Shown here: positions 12,588 through 24,796 of the stretch, one piece after another
Numbering within the stretch: position 1 is the stretch's first letter
How the letters are laid out: each line of letters opens with the position of its first letter
Assembly (NCBI GenBank): GCA_023078685.1
Contig: JALGAS010000014.1
Coordinates: 310,001 to 374,000 of the forward strand
Source of the DNA: Neopestalotiopsis rosae
Lineage: Eukaryota; Ascomycota; Sordariomycetes; Amphisphaeriales; Sporocadaceae
Length of the DNA: 64,000 nucleotides
Reading direction: 5' to 3'
Translations under genes and position numbers: made by a program
Notes under the pieces: generated by a model
Database searches by the model: none
The model's input: the letters and a program-made list of their open reading frames with translations, nothing else
Told to the model about the DNA's origin: nothing

Positions 12588-13526
12588 ATGGCAAGCGCAG
12601 GAGCCGGTCGCATCGCCGGCGAGATGAAATGGCATGTGTACCGTTACCCTCAACAACCTAGAACCTTAATGTCCTTGGGCAGCATCTTGACGCGGCCGGA
12701 TGACCTCGAATCGTCGCTTAATTACACGAAGGGGATGGAACCATTCCAGCCAGATCAAATTTGCGACCAGACCGATGCAGTTCAGAGGGTGGTGAAATCC
12801 GAGCTCAAGAGCCTTTTCGGAGGCCGGCTAAGTGCAGTCCTCCCCATCAATCCCGTGGTCAGTGCAGGCGGCAGTGTGGAGGGGCATTGGTCAAAGGATC
12901 ATACTGTCGATGCCGACATTACGGGGATAACCGCCCGGTCTGTCTTGCCGCAAGCCGCCAGAGACTGGGTCGAGAGTCAATTGACGCTGCCGAGCATTGA
13001 GCGGTACATTAAGGATTGGAGTTTCCACAAATCTCTCTACGTCATTGTGGGAGTGGCCACTTGCAAGAGGATATCCATCACCGAGTCAAAAGGTGTTTCC
13101 AGGAGTGCTTCCTTAGGCGGAGAGTCACAAGTTGCTCTAGCTGGAGTGACCGCAGAAGCCGGGATATCGGCGAGCAGGGACGTAGGAAGAGGCACCGGGG
13201 TAGAAATTGAGCAGGAATGTGACTTTGCCTACCGCGTCAGGGAGTTTGTCTACTCTAGGCGGAGAAAGCAGCTGAAGGGAGATTCTCGAGATGTCATAGG
13301 CGGCGCCATGTTCAATTTCGACAATGAATTCGACTTCCATGGCCAACATAACGGAATCGACCTCGGGGCATATCAGGTGGTCAGACGTGACCCCATGGTG
13401 CGTCATGACCTCGGCAGATATGTTTCAAGCCTTGAAACCCGGCCGGAAAGTGACGATATTCCTGTTCTCGACTACATCGAGGACCAGGATCAAGGCTTTG
13501 ATAAAGACTCAATTTTCATCACCTAG
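12588..13526 (+). CDS. Candidate gasdermin-like pore-forming protein, intronless, 312 aa
   Basis: Single exon, 312 residues. Visible pattern: an N-terminal LGSIL element near 30; a central Gly-rich GGSVEGHWSKDHTVDADIT; a helix ending in a strand, SLYVIVGVATCKRISI (~150-165); then alternating small and polar residues (SRSASLGGESQVALAGV and on); and finally ECDFAYRVREFVYS (~215-228). The order of strand, Ser/Gly-rich amphipathic hairpin and -AYRV- strand is what one expects of the gasdermin N-terminal pore domain. Fungal gasdermins (RCD-1, HET-Q1) are of similar size and control cell death. The C-terminal ~60 residues are acidic and could be an inhibitory tail. No protease gene is adjacent; the known fungal partners are often proteases. 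The assignment rests on pattern only. It could instead be another NLR-linked fungal family of unknown function. Confidence 0.5.
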   Translation: MASAGAGRIAGEMKWHVYRYPQQPRTLMSLGSILTRPDDLESSLNYTKGMEPFQPDQICDQTDAVQRVVKSELKSLFGGRLSAVLPINPVVSAGGSVEGHWSKDHTVDADITGITARSVLPQAARDWVESQLTLPSIERYIKDWSFHKSLYVIVGVATCKRISITESKGVSRSASLGGESQVALAGVTAEAGISASRDVGRGTGVEIEQECDFAYRVREFVYSRRRKQLKGDSRDVIGGAMFNFDNEFDFHGQHNGIDLGAYQVVRRDPMVRHDLGRYVSSLETRPESDDIPVLDYIEDQDQGFDKDSIFIT

Positions 13527-14164
13527 AAGCGTATACAGAATGACCAAATCTCTATGTACGTCTTCGGAATAGCTGCATGCGCGCTATGTTCCAATCTGAT
13601 TGTGAACGGAGGCGGCCCAGAGACTTCGAAACAGGATTGTCTCCTGGCGACTCGGTCTATAAATGTCGCTTCCAAGAGACAGAAGCGCACTGGGCAAGAT
13701 GGTATGCCGATTCCAACAGGATTACATCATATACGTACCGTGGCTAATCGATTTCAGAAGAGATAGCTTTATGGGGGTTGAAAGTGTCACACTGCATGGA
13801 ACTGGTACAAGTAACCACGCCAGAAAGGTTCATCAGTGTAACATCACTTCTTTGACTCAAAGGAACATTACCAACGAGAACGTCACTTTCTCTTTTTAAC
13901 TCAATGGAGCCTTCACTATTATTATACCATCAAAATAATAAAGAATGATACCTTCTGCAGCGGCGGGTCGACTGACGTCCACGACCGAACCACCATCTCC
14001 TGCCAAGCGCACATAATCAATTTCGGGCCAGGATTTTCCAACTGCAGCTAACGCCTTCTGAGCGATTGAGCTGTTCGGTACGGAGCTCGAGTGCAAAGAT
14101 CTTCTTGTCACCAACCTTATCACTAAAACAAGTGACTTTCTGCTTTGATGCGCGGTGAATCCCT
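13527..14164. other. Intergenic, no gene seen
   Basis: Holds the 3' ends of two converging genes. A 75-codon minus-strand ORF at 13896-14123 continues past the neighbouring pseudogene's stop but has no recognisable motif. Confidence 0.5.
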
Positions 14165-15632
14165 CTACTCCACAGCACTTGGAACTGGACGACCCAACTC
14201 TAGACGATCCAACCTGACGCCATGCTTGTTTTCGTCATATCTCTCCTTTAATGCCGCCTTCCAGAAATCAAGACTGTCAGTGTCCTCAGTACGCACACGC
14301 AATGAACCTGGGAAAAAGACGTCGAGCAGAGCAGTGCCAAGGAGAGGGTATTTCTCCTCGGCTTCTCTGAGTACTTCGGCCACACGTCGGCCTTTGATCG
14401 TAACGGACTCTCCTTTGAAATGCAACCCCAGGGCGGCTGGCGAGCGCGGGATGCTAGCAGCGACGAGGTTCTGAATGCTGCCCAGAATTCCGATCCCAAG
14501 TAGGTCTGGGTTCAGATGATTTTGTCAATAAGTGAAAGTGAGGAAGACTTCGCGAACTTACACCAAGAATTTTCTTCCAGTCCCGCAACGGTCTTCAGCA
14601 GCATAACCTACAGCGCAGCCATGACCGAGTTCCATATTCTCGTCCACAAAAAGGTTCGCGCCGTCCGAGTTCCGCGCGCCATGATTTCGAGGTCCAACCC
14701 CACGCCTCGCTTACCTAGAATAACCATGACACTACGAGTACCGTTTCCCTCGGTGATTGCGACAGTTTGACCACCCTTTTTCGGGGCGGCCCATTTCTCA
14801 CTCCGCCACTGTGGCAGAGAGGCCGTACTCACCGCGAACAGGTTGCCAGCAGCTGTGATGAGGAACGTCTCCCACTGACCGTTGAAGCCCCAGGGAATGG
14901 CTGCAATGCCCAGCTGGACGAGGATAACGGCAATGCCCATGAACCACACAAGGTCAAGAGAGGGTAGGCCGTGAATAATGTGCCTCTCAGTGCTACTCTC
15001 CTCGACTTCGTATACAGTAATACGAAGTGCTTCAAAAGGCGCTTGCCCCTTCCGTTTTCTTCCGTGCCCTGCGTCAATGGGCGCAGCTTGTCCCTGCTGG
15101 CCGCCTTGTTCTGAAGGCATATGCGCACTCTCATCTCTCAATTCATCGTCGAGACGGCCGTTGAAGTCGCGCCATAGACGACCCAGCACCCAATTCCTCG
15201 TCAGACGACTGTGGCCGTTGACACTGTCAACGACCATCAGCGTGGACTCGGAATCCGACATCAGGCGCCCGTCTGTGAATGTCAAAACAAGGTTGTCAGC
15301 CGCTCACTCTTGTTTCGTTTGAAGCCGCTGTGGGCGAGGATAGAGCACAGCCTACCTCCAAAGCTGGAGAGCAGAGCGGAAGGGGCATAAGCCACCCAGC
15401 CAAAGGAAAAAGCAACGGGCGTAATGACACGCCCAGCGAGTTGCGCAATAGCCCCCTTGACGACCTCGGGCCCAATGAGCATCAACACCGACAGGATATC
15501 GCTGGGATTCCGCCATTGCGCAGCCAGGTAATTTGTCACGCCGGGGGCAACTGAGGATGGACTGTCAGCCGCAAGTCCTGAGAGCCGCGTCGCTGGCAAT
15601 GATGCAATCCAAGACGACCATATTGGTGCCAT
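14165..15632 (-). pseudogene. Conserved fungal integral membrane protein, broken by one in-frame stop
   Basis: Exons 15356-15632, 14562-15272 and 14165-14505 (minus strand) join to 443 codons with a single internal TAG at 14608-14610. The coding text on both sides fits one fungal membrane family of unknown function: NPSDILSVLMLIGPEVV, TPVAFSFGWVAYAP, RNWVLGRLWRDF, VQLGIAAIPWG, SLPQWRSEKWA, then after the stop VMLLKTVAGLEENSWYLLGI and a C-terminal DVFFPGSLR. The codon changed was probably Trp (TGG) or Gln (CAG); both would be C-to-T type transitions in a CpA context. The splice sites 14506-14561 (GTAAGT/CAG) and 15273-15355 (GTAGGC/CAG) are intact, so the gene looks recently lost, or the base is a sequencing error. 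It is convergent with the gasdermin-like gene. Confidence 0.7.
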
Positions 15633-17116
15633 TCCAAATTGATCGATGCTGTTAGGCTCGTTAACATCGGGAAGTTACGGAGAGTCATGGACGTGTTGAA
15701 GAACGCGAGGCCTCATAGATGCAGATCTCTCGGTGGAAGGTAGAGGTGACCATGGCTAGATGGACACGTGGATGAGCCCTGTTCCCCTTGTTTACGTCCA
15801 AGTAAGATACAGACCCAAAAGTCATGATTTCTCCACTTTTAATTCCTGGAGCTACCAAATTTTGGCGGTTTAAAATGCAGTTGTGAAGCAACTACACAAG
15901 CCGGCATTCCCTTGACAATGAACTCAAACACTGTAGCTGTGCTTGTTGCCAAACGCAACATCCATCCCTGATAAACAGTATCCATTTTGCATCAAGCAGC
16001 ACTGTGGATATTCGTGTAGTACTTACAGGACTTCCTTTAGCGAACTTTCAGCGCTTGATCCGAAGCCATATTCAAGGTCCGCCAACTGGTTCTACCTCGG
16101 CGGGCTGGCTAATGAGGATCCCTACATGTGGAACTGACATCATAGGTATCCACAAAAGCGAGTATACAGTACCGAGTAAAGCTTTCAAATATCCCGTCGA
16201 GGCTGGTAGCAGCATTAAAAAAACGGCTCACTCGCCTTCTTTTTGCACCCCCAAGGCTATCAAAGAAACATCAGGGAACAGCCACAAATCGCCTGGTTTT
16301 GATAAATATAATTACATATGAAGGTGAACATGTACCATAAAAATTGAATCGTCTCTTTAAAACTCAACAAAAGTGCTTCGTGGCTGAGACAACCAAGCAG
16401 ATGGCCATTCGAGGGGGGGGGGGGGGGTGAAGTGAGCTGTTTCTTTTTTTTTTTCGCTACCACGTTGCCGGTCGAAGGAGCTTATACCGTGTAAAAAGCG
16501 TGGGAGTGTGCCCAACCAGCCAGCTACATAGTAATGGGGCCGCTTGTGGCTTATGCGGATCCGTACTGGGTCATTCACGTAACAGCTAAGCGCTCCGGAC
16601 CGCACCGTGACGCGTGTAGTTGAATAGCCTGCCGATCCCGTTGCTGCTCCACGTGGAAGGCATGCAGCTCTCCGAAGAGGAAAAACAAGCGCAGCTCTTC
16701 CCAAGATGGCCTATCGGGTCTCTTTGCTCACGAATAATACATTGGGGGTCCCTGCGGATATCACAATATTGCTTGAGACTGAACTGCACTGACTCGACCC
16801 AACACATGCCGCACTGTCACTTGCAGGACGGGCAGGACATCAGCAACGAATCCTGGTGTGAATCGCTTCGATCCAAAACAGACTACCACATTTACCCCCA
16901 ATAACCAATGAAAACGGCGAACAGGGGTTGGTGAGCAGAATTTGTAGTCGCCTAGCCTCTCTGTGCTGTGCAGCTGCGGACTTTGTCGTCGCTGGTGCTC
17001 GCACGGCTTTGGCATCTATCGCATGCTTGCTTCTGCTGCTGTCATTTCTATCCTTGTGTCACGAGCCTAGTTGCAAATCCACCATCATACCTCTTTGACG
17101 TCTGCGTACAATTGCA
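15633..17116. other. Intergenic, about 1.5 kb, no gene seen
   Basis: Small ORFs without recognisable products, plus a homopolymer pair at 16413-16454. The part nearest 17117 should carry the promoter of the HET-ankyrin gene. Confidence 0.45.
16413..16454. repeat. G15 and T11 homopolymer runs
   Basis: Fifteen G at 16413-16427 and eleven T at 16444-16454, 16 bases apart. Such runs are length-unstable and prone to miscalling. Confidence 0.9.
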
Positions 17117-20100
17117 ATGGATGGCGAGGAAACGATTGATCACTGGCCACTCTGGGGGGCTCGAAGGCGCCCTCAAAGGCGCAGAAACGAAGAGTGGTCA
17201 TTTCGGACAGAAAATGACGACGATATGTTCGATCTCCGACGACTAGTCCACCACCACACCCCATCATACTTCAAGGCCGCATTCACGGAGTTCCGAATCG
17301 AATACAGCGCCAACTGCTGACGCCGAGAGGCTTCAAGTATTGGATGCGGTTGAACGCGCCAAAGCCCTCAAGCTCTGCCTCCGGCGCATCTGGGCTGTTG
17401 CATCCAGTCTCCCGGACAGGGAAAATAGTCTGCCTGGACTTATTCCACTACCTGGCACATTTCTCATTCCCGGCCATGATCGAGAACGTCATGAGCACGA
17501 GCAATGTACCTTTGACTTTTGTGAGCAATCAAGAGTTGATTTCACATCCGTGGCACAACACCATGAAACACCATGCGAGGGACAATGTGAGCAGGTCACA
17601 TTCCCTCTCCAACTCTTGAATGGACGGGTCAAGAATCGTAAACCAACAGCCTGGAGATTAAACGAACCCTCGCTCCTCGACGCCTCCCGACCATACATGG
17701 CTATCTCCCATGTCTGGTCAGATGGCACAGGCTCGGGCATCTGGGGACCAGGCAAAGTTAACAAGTGCCTCTACACCTTTTTTAGCAAAATTGCACAGAG
17801 TTTCCAGTGTGAAGGGTGTTGGTGGGATAGCATTAGTATCCCCCTCGATGACGAGATTCGCACTAAGGCCCTTAGTAGTATGCATATCAACTACAGTAAT
17901 TCGAGAATCACCCTGGTTCACGACCTTTACCTTCGCCAGTGGGACTGGGTTGACTCAGAAACTGCTTGCTTCTCAATCGTTATGTCGCCGTGGTATAGTA
18001 GGGGCTGGACGGCCTTGGAACTGGCCCAATCTCACAAAGTCAAGATCTTGTTCAAGGCTAAAAACAAAGAATATGTAATTAAGGATCTCGACGTTGATAT
18101 ACTTGCTAAGGTCCCCGACGGCCACCCCACGGCGGACGCTATCCGAAAGCTTCGGCGTGCCTCCATAGACGAATTTGGTACTCTACTAGCAATCCTCGGT
18201 GCCCGGGACACGTCTAAACCGCGAGATGTTCCCATTATTTCAGGGCTATTGGCTGGTGTAGATATCTCAGGTGGACTTTCTCAGCAGGAGATCTACCAGA
18301 GGATCCTTCGCAAGCTTGGCAAGGTCGCCCAAGGGCATCTCTTCCACAACTCAGCAACTATGTCGGCACCAGGTTTCAGCTGGTGTCCAACAAACATCCT
18401 AGATATGCCAATGGCCGAACCCGATTCCGACATGCTAACACTTCACGAGAACGGCGACCTTGAGGGGGAGTGGATGGTGCAGGTGATCGACAGTGTCAAA
18501 GTTGAGGACTTGGTCACGAGAGGAATACACCCCTTGACTCAAGTTTCCCTTGAGGCTGCCTTTTGCGGTGAGAGCATGGAAAAACACGTTCTCTTGCTGG
18601 AGACGAAAGAGTCAAAACCCACTAGCCGCGACCGTAGAGCACTACTCGTGAGGCTCATGGGGAGCAGCGACGAGATACACGCAAAATTTGTGGGGCCAGT
18701 GTATTTCTGCGCGCCACGTGGGAGCGCAGAGAAAGAGGGCGCGAAGACCACACCGATCAATATAAGGATTGGCAGCACTGAAGGACTCGACGACGTCCCT
18801 GGAAAAGCTTGGGATTATGTGCAGATCAAAATGAAGAAGTCTCCTACCACGGAGGAAACATCAGCGACGAGTCGTGGCCAGTCGACTACAAAGTCTGATA
18901 TCGATGCTCAGGAGAAGCTAAGCCAGCGGACTTCCTTGCATTACGCGGCTGAGAAGGGAGATTTTGGCATGGTTCAGAGGCTCCTGGATTACGGTGCCGA
19001 TTTGGATCTTCGCGATTCCAATTTGCAGGCAGCACTGCATTATGCGGCAAGCAAAGGCAAAGCCGAAGTTGTGAATTTGCTTCTTGATCATGCCAAAAAG
19101 CTGTCATCAAGTTCCGGCAGTAACGAGTCAATGGAGACTTGCAACCCGCCGAGCGAATCCATCGACAGCGCGACTAGAGACAAAACAAACGGAACTACTG
19201 GACATGATTCTGGAGAAGAGGATGGCGATGAAAACGATGTCAAAGTCAACGGAGCTTTGACCGGCGTGAATGGCACATCCAGCGACAGTATAACATCTCC
19301 AGGGCCTCGCAAACCTGAAAAGCCGTCGTATTCGAACATCAGAGATAGCCAAGAACAGACGCCGCTTCATTTAGCCGCAGAAGCTGGCCACGACGAAATC
19401 GTGGCCACTCTCCTCACTCATGGGGCAAGCCTTTGTGCTGAGACCAAGAACAAAGAGACGGCTTTAATTTTGGCGGCCAAATTTGGGCACACGGAAATCG
19501 TTCAGAGCCTGCTTCAAATCGGTGAGGGCGGCTTCAAACAATCAGAGCTTGATAGAGCTTTGCTCATGGCTGCAGTCAAGAACGATAAGACAGTCATCAC
19601 GAGACTTCATGAGCATGGAGCTCGATCAAATCGCTGTCGGGACGGTGAAGGAATGACAGCCTTGCACTGGACAATACGAGAGGGAAATGAGGACAGTGCC
19701 AAACTTCTGATTCAAAGCCAGGAAGAAGCCAATATTGATATCCTGGGTGAAAACAAGGCAAAATCAGCCCTCCTGATGGCGTCAGAGAAGGGAATGAAGT
19801 CTGTGGTCGCGTTACTACTCGAAAGGGGGTCTAACATCAACCAAGTGGACATGGAGAAGTGTACAGCACTGCATCTAGCAGCAAGAGGACCGCACCCGGA
19901 AACAGTTGCCGTGCTACTTAATGAAAAATACAAGTGTCCTGTGAATGACAAGGACCTCCATGGCCGTACTGCTTTGCACTACGCAGCCTTCAGGGGGTCT
20001 GAAGAAATTACGAGGCTCATTGTAAACAACAAGGGTCACCATAATCTCGACGATAAAGACGGACGAACAGCTCTGGACATAGCCTCTGAGAGAGGGTTGG

Positions 20101-23100
20101 CTGTCATTGTCAAAATTCTTCTTGAAGGAGGAAGCGACCCAACGTATGGTAAGGTTGGCAGAACTGCTCTCGAGAGGGCGGCCGCACGCGAGCATGTGGC
20201 AGTACTTGCAGAGTTGCTTCGCAGAATCGAAATGCTCAAAATCGAGGCGCCTGGTCTAATGGAGCGCGCGGTACAAGTGGCAGCGGCAGCAGGCAAATTG
20301 TCCGTTGCAATGTGGTTGCATAGGAAAAGCAAAGAAACCACTAGGAGAGCTTCGACGTTGCGGGCAATCCTCATTGCTGCTGCTGCTAATCCTGGAGACG
20401 ATACGATAGAGGAGCTTTGGAGCGGAACGGATCAGAACAGTCCGGAGCGCATTGATCCGAACATTCAAGACGACAGGAGACGATCTTTGCTAATGCTCGC
20501 CATTGAGTACCGTCACCGAAAACTGGCTGAATATCTGATTTCTCAAGGACTGAACCGGCTGAAGACTGACTTGGAAGACAATGAGGGAAGAACCGCCATG
20601 ATGGTAGCAGCCATCAAGAACAACGCAGAGACGGTGGGAATGCTATATTATCGTGGCGCCACTTCAGACCTGAACCAGAAAGACAGTAGAGGCTACACGG
20701 CACTGCATCACGCTGTCGAAAACGGAAGTTTAGACAGTTCCATCGAGCTTTTAAGACTTTCTAGTGCTAGCCTCGTTGGTAGCCAAGATCGTCAGAAACG
20801 CACAGCTCTACACATAGCCCTTGAGAAGATCCGACATTTAAGCTCACGCGTACCAGTTGATGGCAGGAAACGGGAAACGGGAATGAACGTGTACATGGTT
20901 ATCTGTGTTGAGCTCATCCGGCATGGGACACCACTTGATGTTTCGGACGAAAAGGGGCGCAATGCCCTACACCTAGCGGTCGCTCAGAACTTGGAGTCCA
21001 TGGCAAATTTCCTCCTCGGACCGAGGTCCTCTAGATCATCCCAGTTCATGGATACGGAAGATGTGGAGGGCCAAACTCCATTGCTCTTGGCGGCTGCGAA
21101 GGGATATACATCTCTCGTGGTCTTGATGCTGTCCTATGGTTTCAAGCCAGATGTCAAAGACAAGAATGGTCAAACTCCACTACTACTGACAGCAGGGAGG
21201 GGAGACGATGACTTGGTCGAAGCCCTTCTCAACTATGGCGCAGATCCCAATCTTCAGGATAAGCTTGGCAGAACAGCACTGTCACAGGCGGCGCAAAATG
21301 GCCATCAAAACGTTGTGAAAACTCTTCTATATGCTCAAGTCAACCACAAAACCGACTCAAATGCCCGAGACCACATGGGTCGCACCGCGCTGATCTTGGC
21401 TGCTACATACGGGCATGAAGACGTTGTGGAATCTCTTCTACACGGCCGAGGCAATCTCAAAACCAGCCTAAATTCCCGAGACAACATGGGTCGGACAGCA
21501 CTAATATCGGCTGCTGAAAACGGCCATGAGAAGGTTGTGAACTCTCTTCTATATGACCGGATAAAACACAAAGCCAACTTGAATGTCCGGGACTACATGA
21601 ATCGCACAGCGCTAATCTTGGCTGCTGAAAATGGCCACGCCAGCATTGTTAAAACTCTGGTCGACCTCAGAGCCAATGCGGATGTTGTGGCATATGACGA
21701 AAAAAAGGCCTGGAGGAAAGCTGTGGATAATGGTCACGCGTCAGTGGTCGAGAGCCTATTTTTCAACAATCATGCGCCGATCCAAGACAGGCAATCTGTA
21801 AATGAAGCACTCCTGCTGGCATCTAGGAGAGGTTGGGCTAGTCTAGTCCAAGTTCTCCTGAAACAAGATGTGGATTTGACGTTCCAAAGCAGTGGTAATA
21901 AGTGGACAGCGTTGCATATGGCGGTCATGGGCGGACATCAAGAGGTCCTGGGTATGTTGGTTGCAAAGGGTGTCGGTATCGTTATGAAAGATTACAATGG
22001 CCGTACGGCCCTATTCCAGGCTACCGAGCAAGGCTTCGAGTCTATTGTAGGGTTGCTGCTGAAGAGAGAGGAGATCATAAAAGACATTGACGCGTGGATG
22101 GGCAAAGAGTCATTATTGTTCGCAGCCGAGAAGGGCTACGACGGCATTGTCAAGCTACTGCTTGACAAGGGGGTAGATTGCGACGCTACCGACGCGTCAG
22201 GCAAGACTGCGATGGCGCTGGCTGCAGCCAACGGGAAAGAAAGTATCGTCAAGAGTATGTACTTACCAACCCGCCCTCTCAACCTTCCATGAACAGACTT
22301 CTCTTAGCTCTTGTTTTGAAATTCGAGGAGCAGATTTGCCCTGCAGGACAGCAGAGCTCGTTCATTGCGCCCATGTCGCCACAAGTATGTCATTTTCATA
22401 CATCAGTCTACTAAACACTTCTTGTTGCAGTGCTTTTGAAAAGAACGGCGAGCTGGGCCATCAAGGACAAGAATGAGAGAACGGCTCTGCACCTCGCGGC
22501 CTGGGGTGGCCACCACAACATAGTCGAGATGCTACTGGCGTACGAACCACCACTGGCTGAGGACAGTCGCGTTTTCGATTCCAGCGTCGTCGACAATTAC
22601 GGGCAATCGGCTCTACATCTAGCGGCGGAGAGAGCGTCCTTTGAGTCAGTAGAGGAACTCGTCAAGAAAAGGGCGAATGTCAATGCACAGTGCAGAGACG
22701 GCCAGACAGTCTTACACCGCGCAGCCTGGGGCGGTTCCAAGGAGGTCGTTAGGCTGTTGCGGAAGAGTGGCGCGGACCCCTTCATCCGCGACGATCAGGA
22801 CAAAAAGCCATGGCATATCGCGGCCGAGAAAGGTCACGAAACGATAGCAGTAGAGCTGCTTATGGAGGAAGAGAGTGTATATGATGAGCGCATCCTGGAC
22901 CAAAAAGGGCTCATCTTCGCAGCCAAGATGGGCCACACCAGTATTGCACGCTGCTTGTTGCTGAAGCATGCAGAGGCCACCGTCAAAGACAAGGACGGTA
23001 GAACACCGCTACACTGGGCTGCTGCACGCGGTGATAAGGACTTGGCAACACTGCTGATTCAACAAGGCGACGTGTCTATTGATGCGGTTGACAATGAGCG

Positions 23101-24436
23101 TCGTACGGCTCTATGCCTTGCTGTTCTGGAAGACCGCTCAGTCGCAGTTGAGATCCTCCTCCAGAACGGTCTCAACGCAGACATTCCTGACGCGCAAGGC
23201 CAGACTCCGCTGCACCACGCAGCACAAAGAGGTAATGATGAGATTGCGCAGATTCTTGTCGACCACAATGCCGATCCTCATATTCATGACAACAATCGAA
23301 GGAAGGCTTGGCAGGTGGCCGCCGAAGAAGGCCATCATCAAGTGGTGCGGCTACTTCTTGAGAAGGAGATCGATCTAAGTCCACACAACCGAAGGCGAGG
23401 GGAGCTGCTTTTGAAAATGTCAGAGCGGAATCTAGTTTCTATGGTGCAATTACTCCTCGACTTAAAAGTGGATAAGAACGTGAAGGATCGCTTTGGGCGA
23501 ACAGCGATTGGTCTTGCCGCTGAGCACGGTGCTGATGATGTCCTTCGACTGCTCCTCTTTGGAGGGGCAAACATGAACATCGCTGATTTGCGAGGACAAA
23601 CGCCACTCCTATGGGCGGCAAAGTTCGGAAACGTTAAGGCCATCAGCCTGCTTCTTGACAAAATCACAAGCTACTCAGACTCTATCGAAGTGGAGTCTAA
23701 CAGAAAGAAAGCAATTATCAATCACCAAGATGCCGAAAAAAGGACAGCGCTGGTAATTGCAATCGAGAACAAACACGACAAGGTCGTTAAACTACTCCTT
23801 GGCAAGTGCAGTGGTTTCATCAATGTCAATCTAAAAGACAAAATGCATAGGACCGCCCTACAGTTGGCAGCAGAGATGGGAAACAACAACTGGATTCAAC
23901 TCCTGCTACAGAACGCCGCCGAACAACAACACGAAGACAGCCTGGGGCGGACGGCGCTGCTCCTTGCCGCAGAGCAAGGGCACACTGAGGTGGTGAAGGC
24001 TCTACTCAAGTTTTCAAACGAACACATCAACCTCGCAGACAATCAGGGCCGCACGCCACTACATGCGACTACGGACCGAGGCAACCGAGTTATGGCGGCG
24101 GTCTTGCTGAATAATCGCGCCGACCCCCGCGCGCGCGACAAACGCGCGCGCTCGCCGTTGCTGCTGGCGGTCGAGCACGGCGACAAGGCTATTGTCGACC
24201 TACTGCTAGAGAATAACGCGGCACAGGAGCACGCCGACCAGGACGGGTGCACGCCGCTGCTTTTGGCTGTTGCTAACGGCGACAAAGCAATTGTAGAGGC
24301 GCTACTTAATCACCCCAAGGCCGACCTCGATGCTCAGGACACGTACGGTAGGAGTCTGCTGGATCTCGCAACAGGAAGCGGCAACAAGGACGTCGCATGG
24401 TTAGTCTTAAAGATGCGGAAGAGTCGGGGAGTGTGA
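17117..24436 (+). CDS. Giant HET-ankyrin protein (about 2,400 aa), 5' end uncertain
   Basis: The main open frame runs from 17247 to 22254 but has no ATG at its start. A second frame from ATG 17117 (MDGEETIDHWPLWG, then MFDLRRLV, SYFKAAFTEFRIEY) reads like the expected N-terminus and stops at 17318. Dropping one base near 17314 joins the two frames; a weak 40-base intron 17290-17329 is the alternative. After exon 1 come a 51-base exon 22334-22384 and a last exon 22431-24436, giving about 2397 residues. A HET-type domain (~190-340) has RPYMAISHVWSDGTG, CEGCWWDSISIP, ITLVHD and MSPWYSRGWTALELA. Several dozen ankyrin repeats (TPLHLAAEAGH type) fill residues ~600-2390, interrupted by an acidic linker near 19130-19300. 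Such proteins sense other molecules through ankyrin repeats and signal cell death through HET. Ligand unknown. Confidence 0.75.
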
Positions 24437-24796
24437 ATATTGGGTAGTGAATACATAAATGGTGTATTCACCAATCTTAAAAGTCTTCCCAACTCAATTT
24501 TCATCACCTTGACAGCGCATGCAGAACAGACAAAATTCAATATGCATACCTGGACGAGTCCATACTGCGTCCAGTATCAGAAGTGATCAAGTTGATGATG
24601 GACCAGCTCGTTCAACAGATGATTGATCGAGAAGATGATTTGGAAATATTGTATGTACTATATTTATAAACCTCAAACTTCAACGTAAACTTCCATGATG
24701 TGAGATACGTATATGGACTTCCGTCGGCACCGCACAGCGTGCCTCCGTTCCTCTCTCCTGTTTCCACTTGAAATCCCTGAACTAGTCTCTCTACAA
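24437..24796. other. Short convergent intergenic region
   Basis: Holds the 3' ends of the HET-ankyrin gene and the minus-strand gene at 24797. No ORF of interest. Confidence 0.6.
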
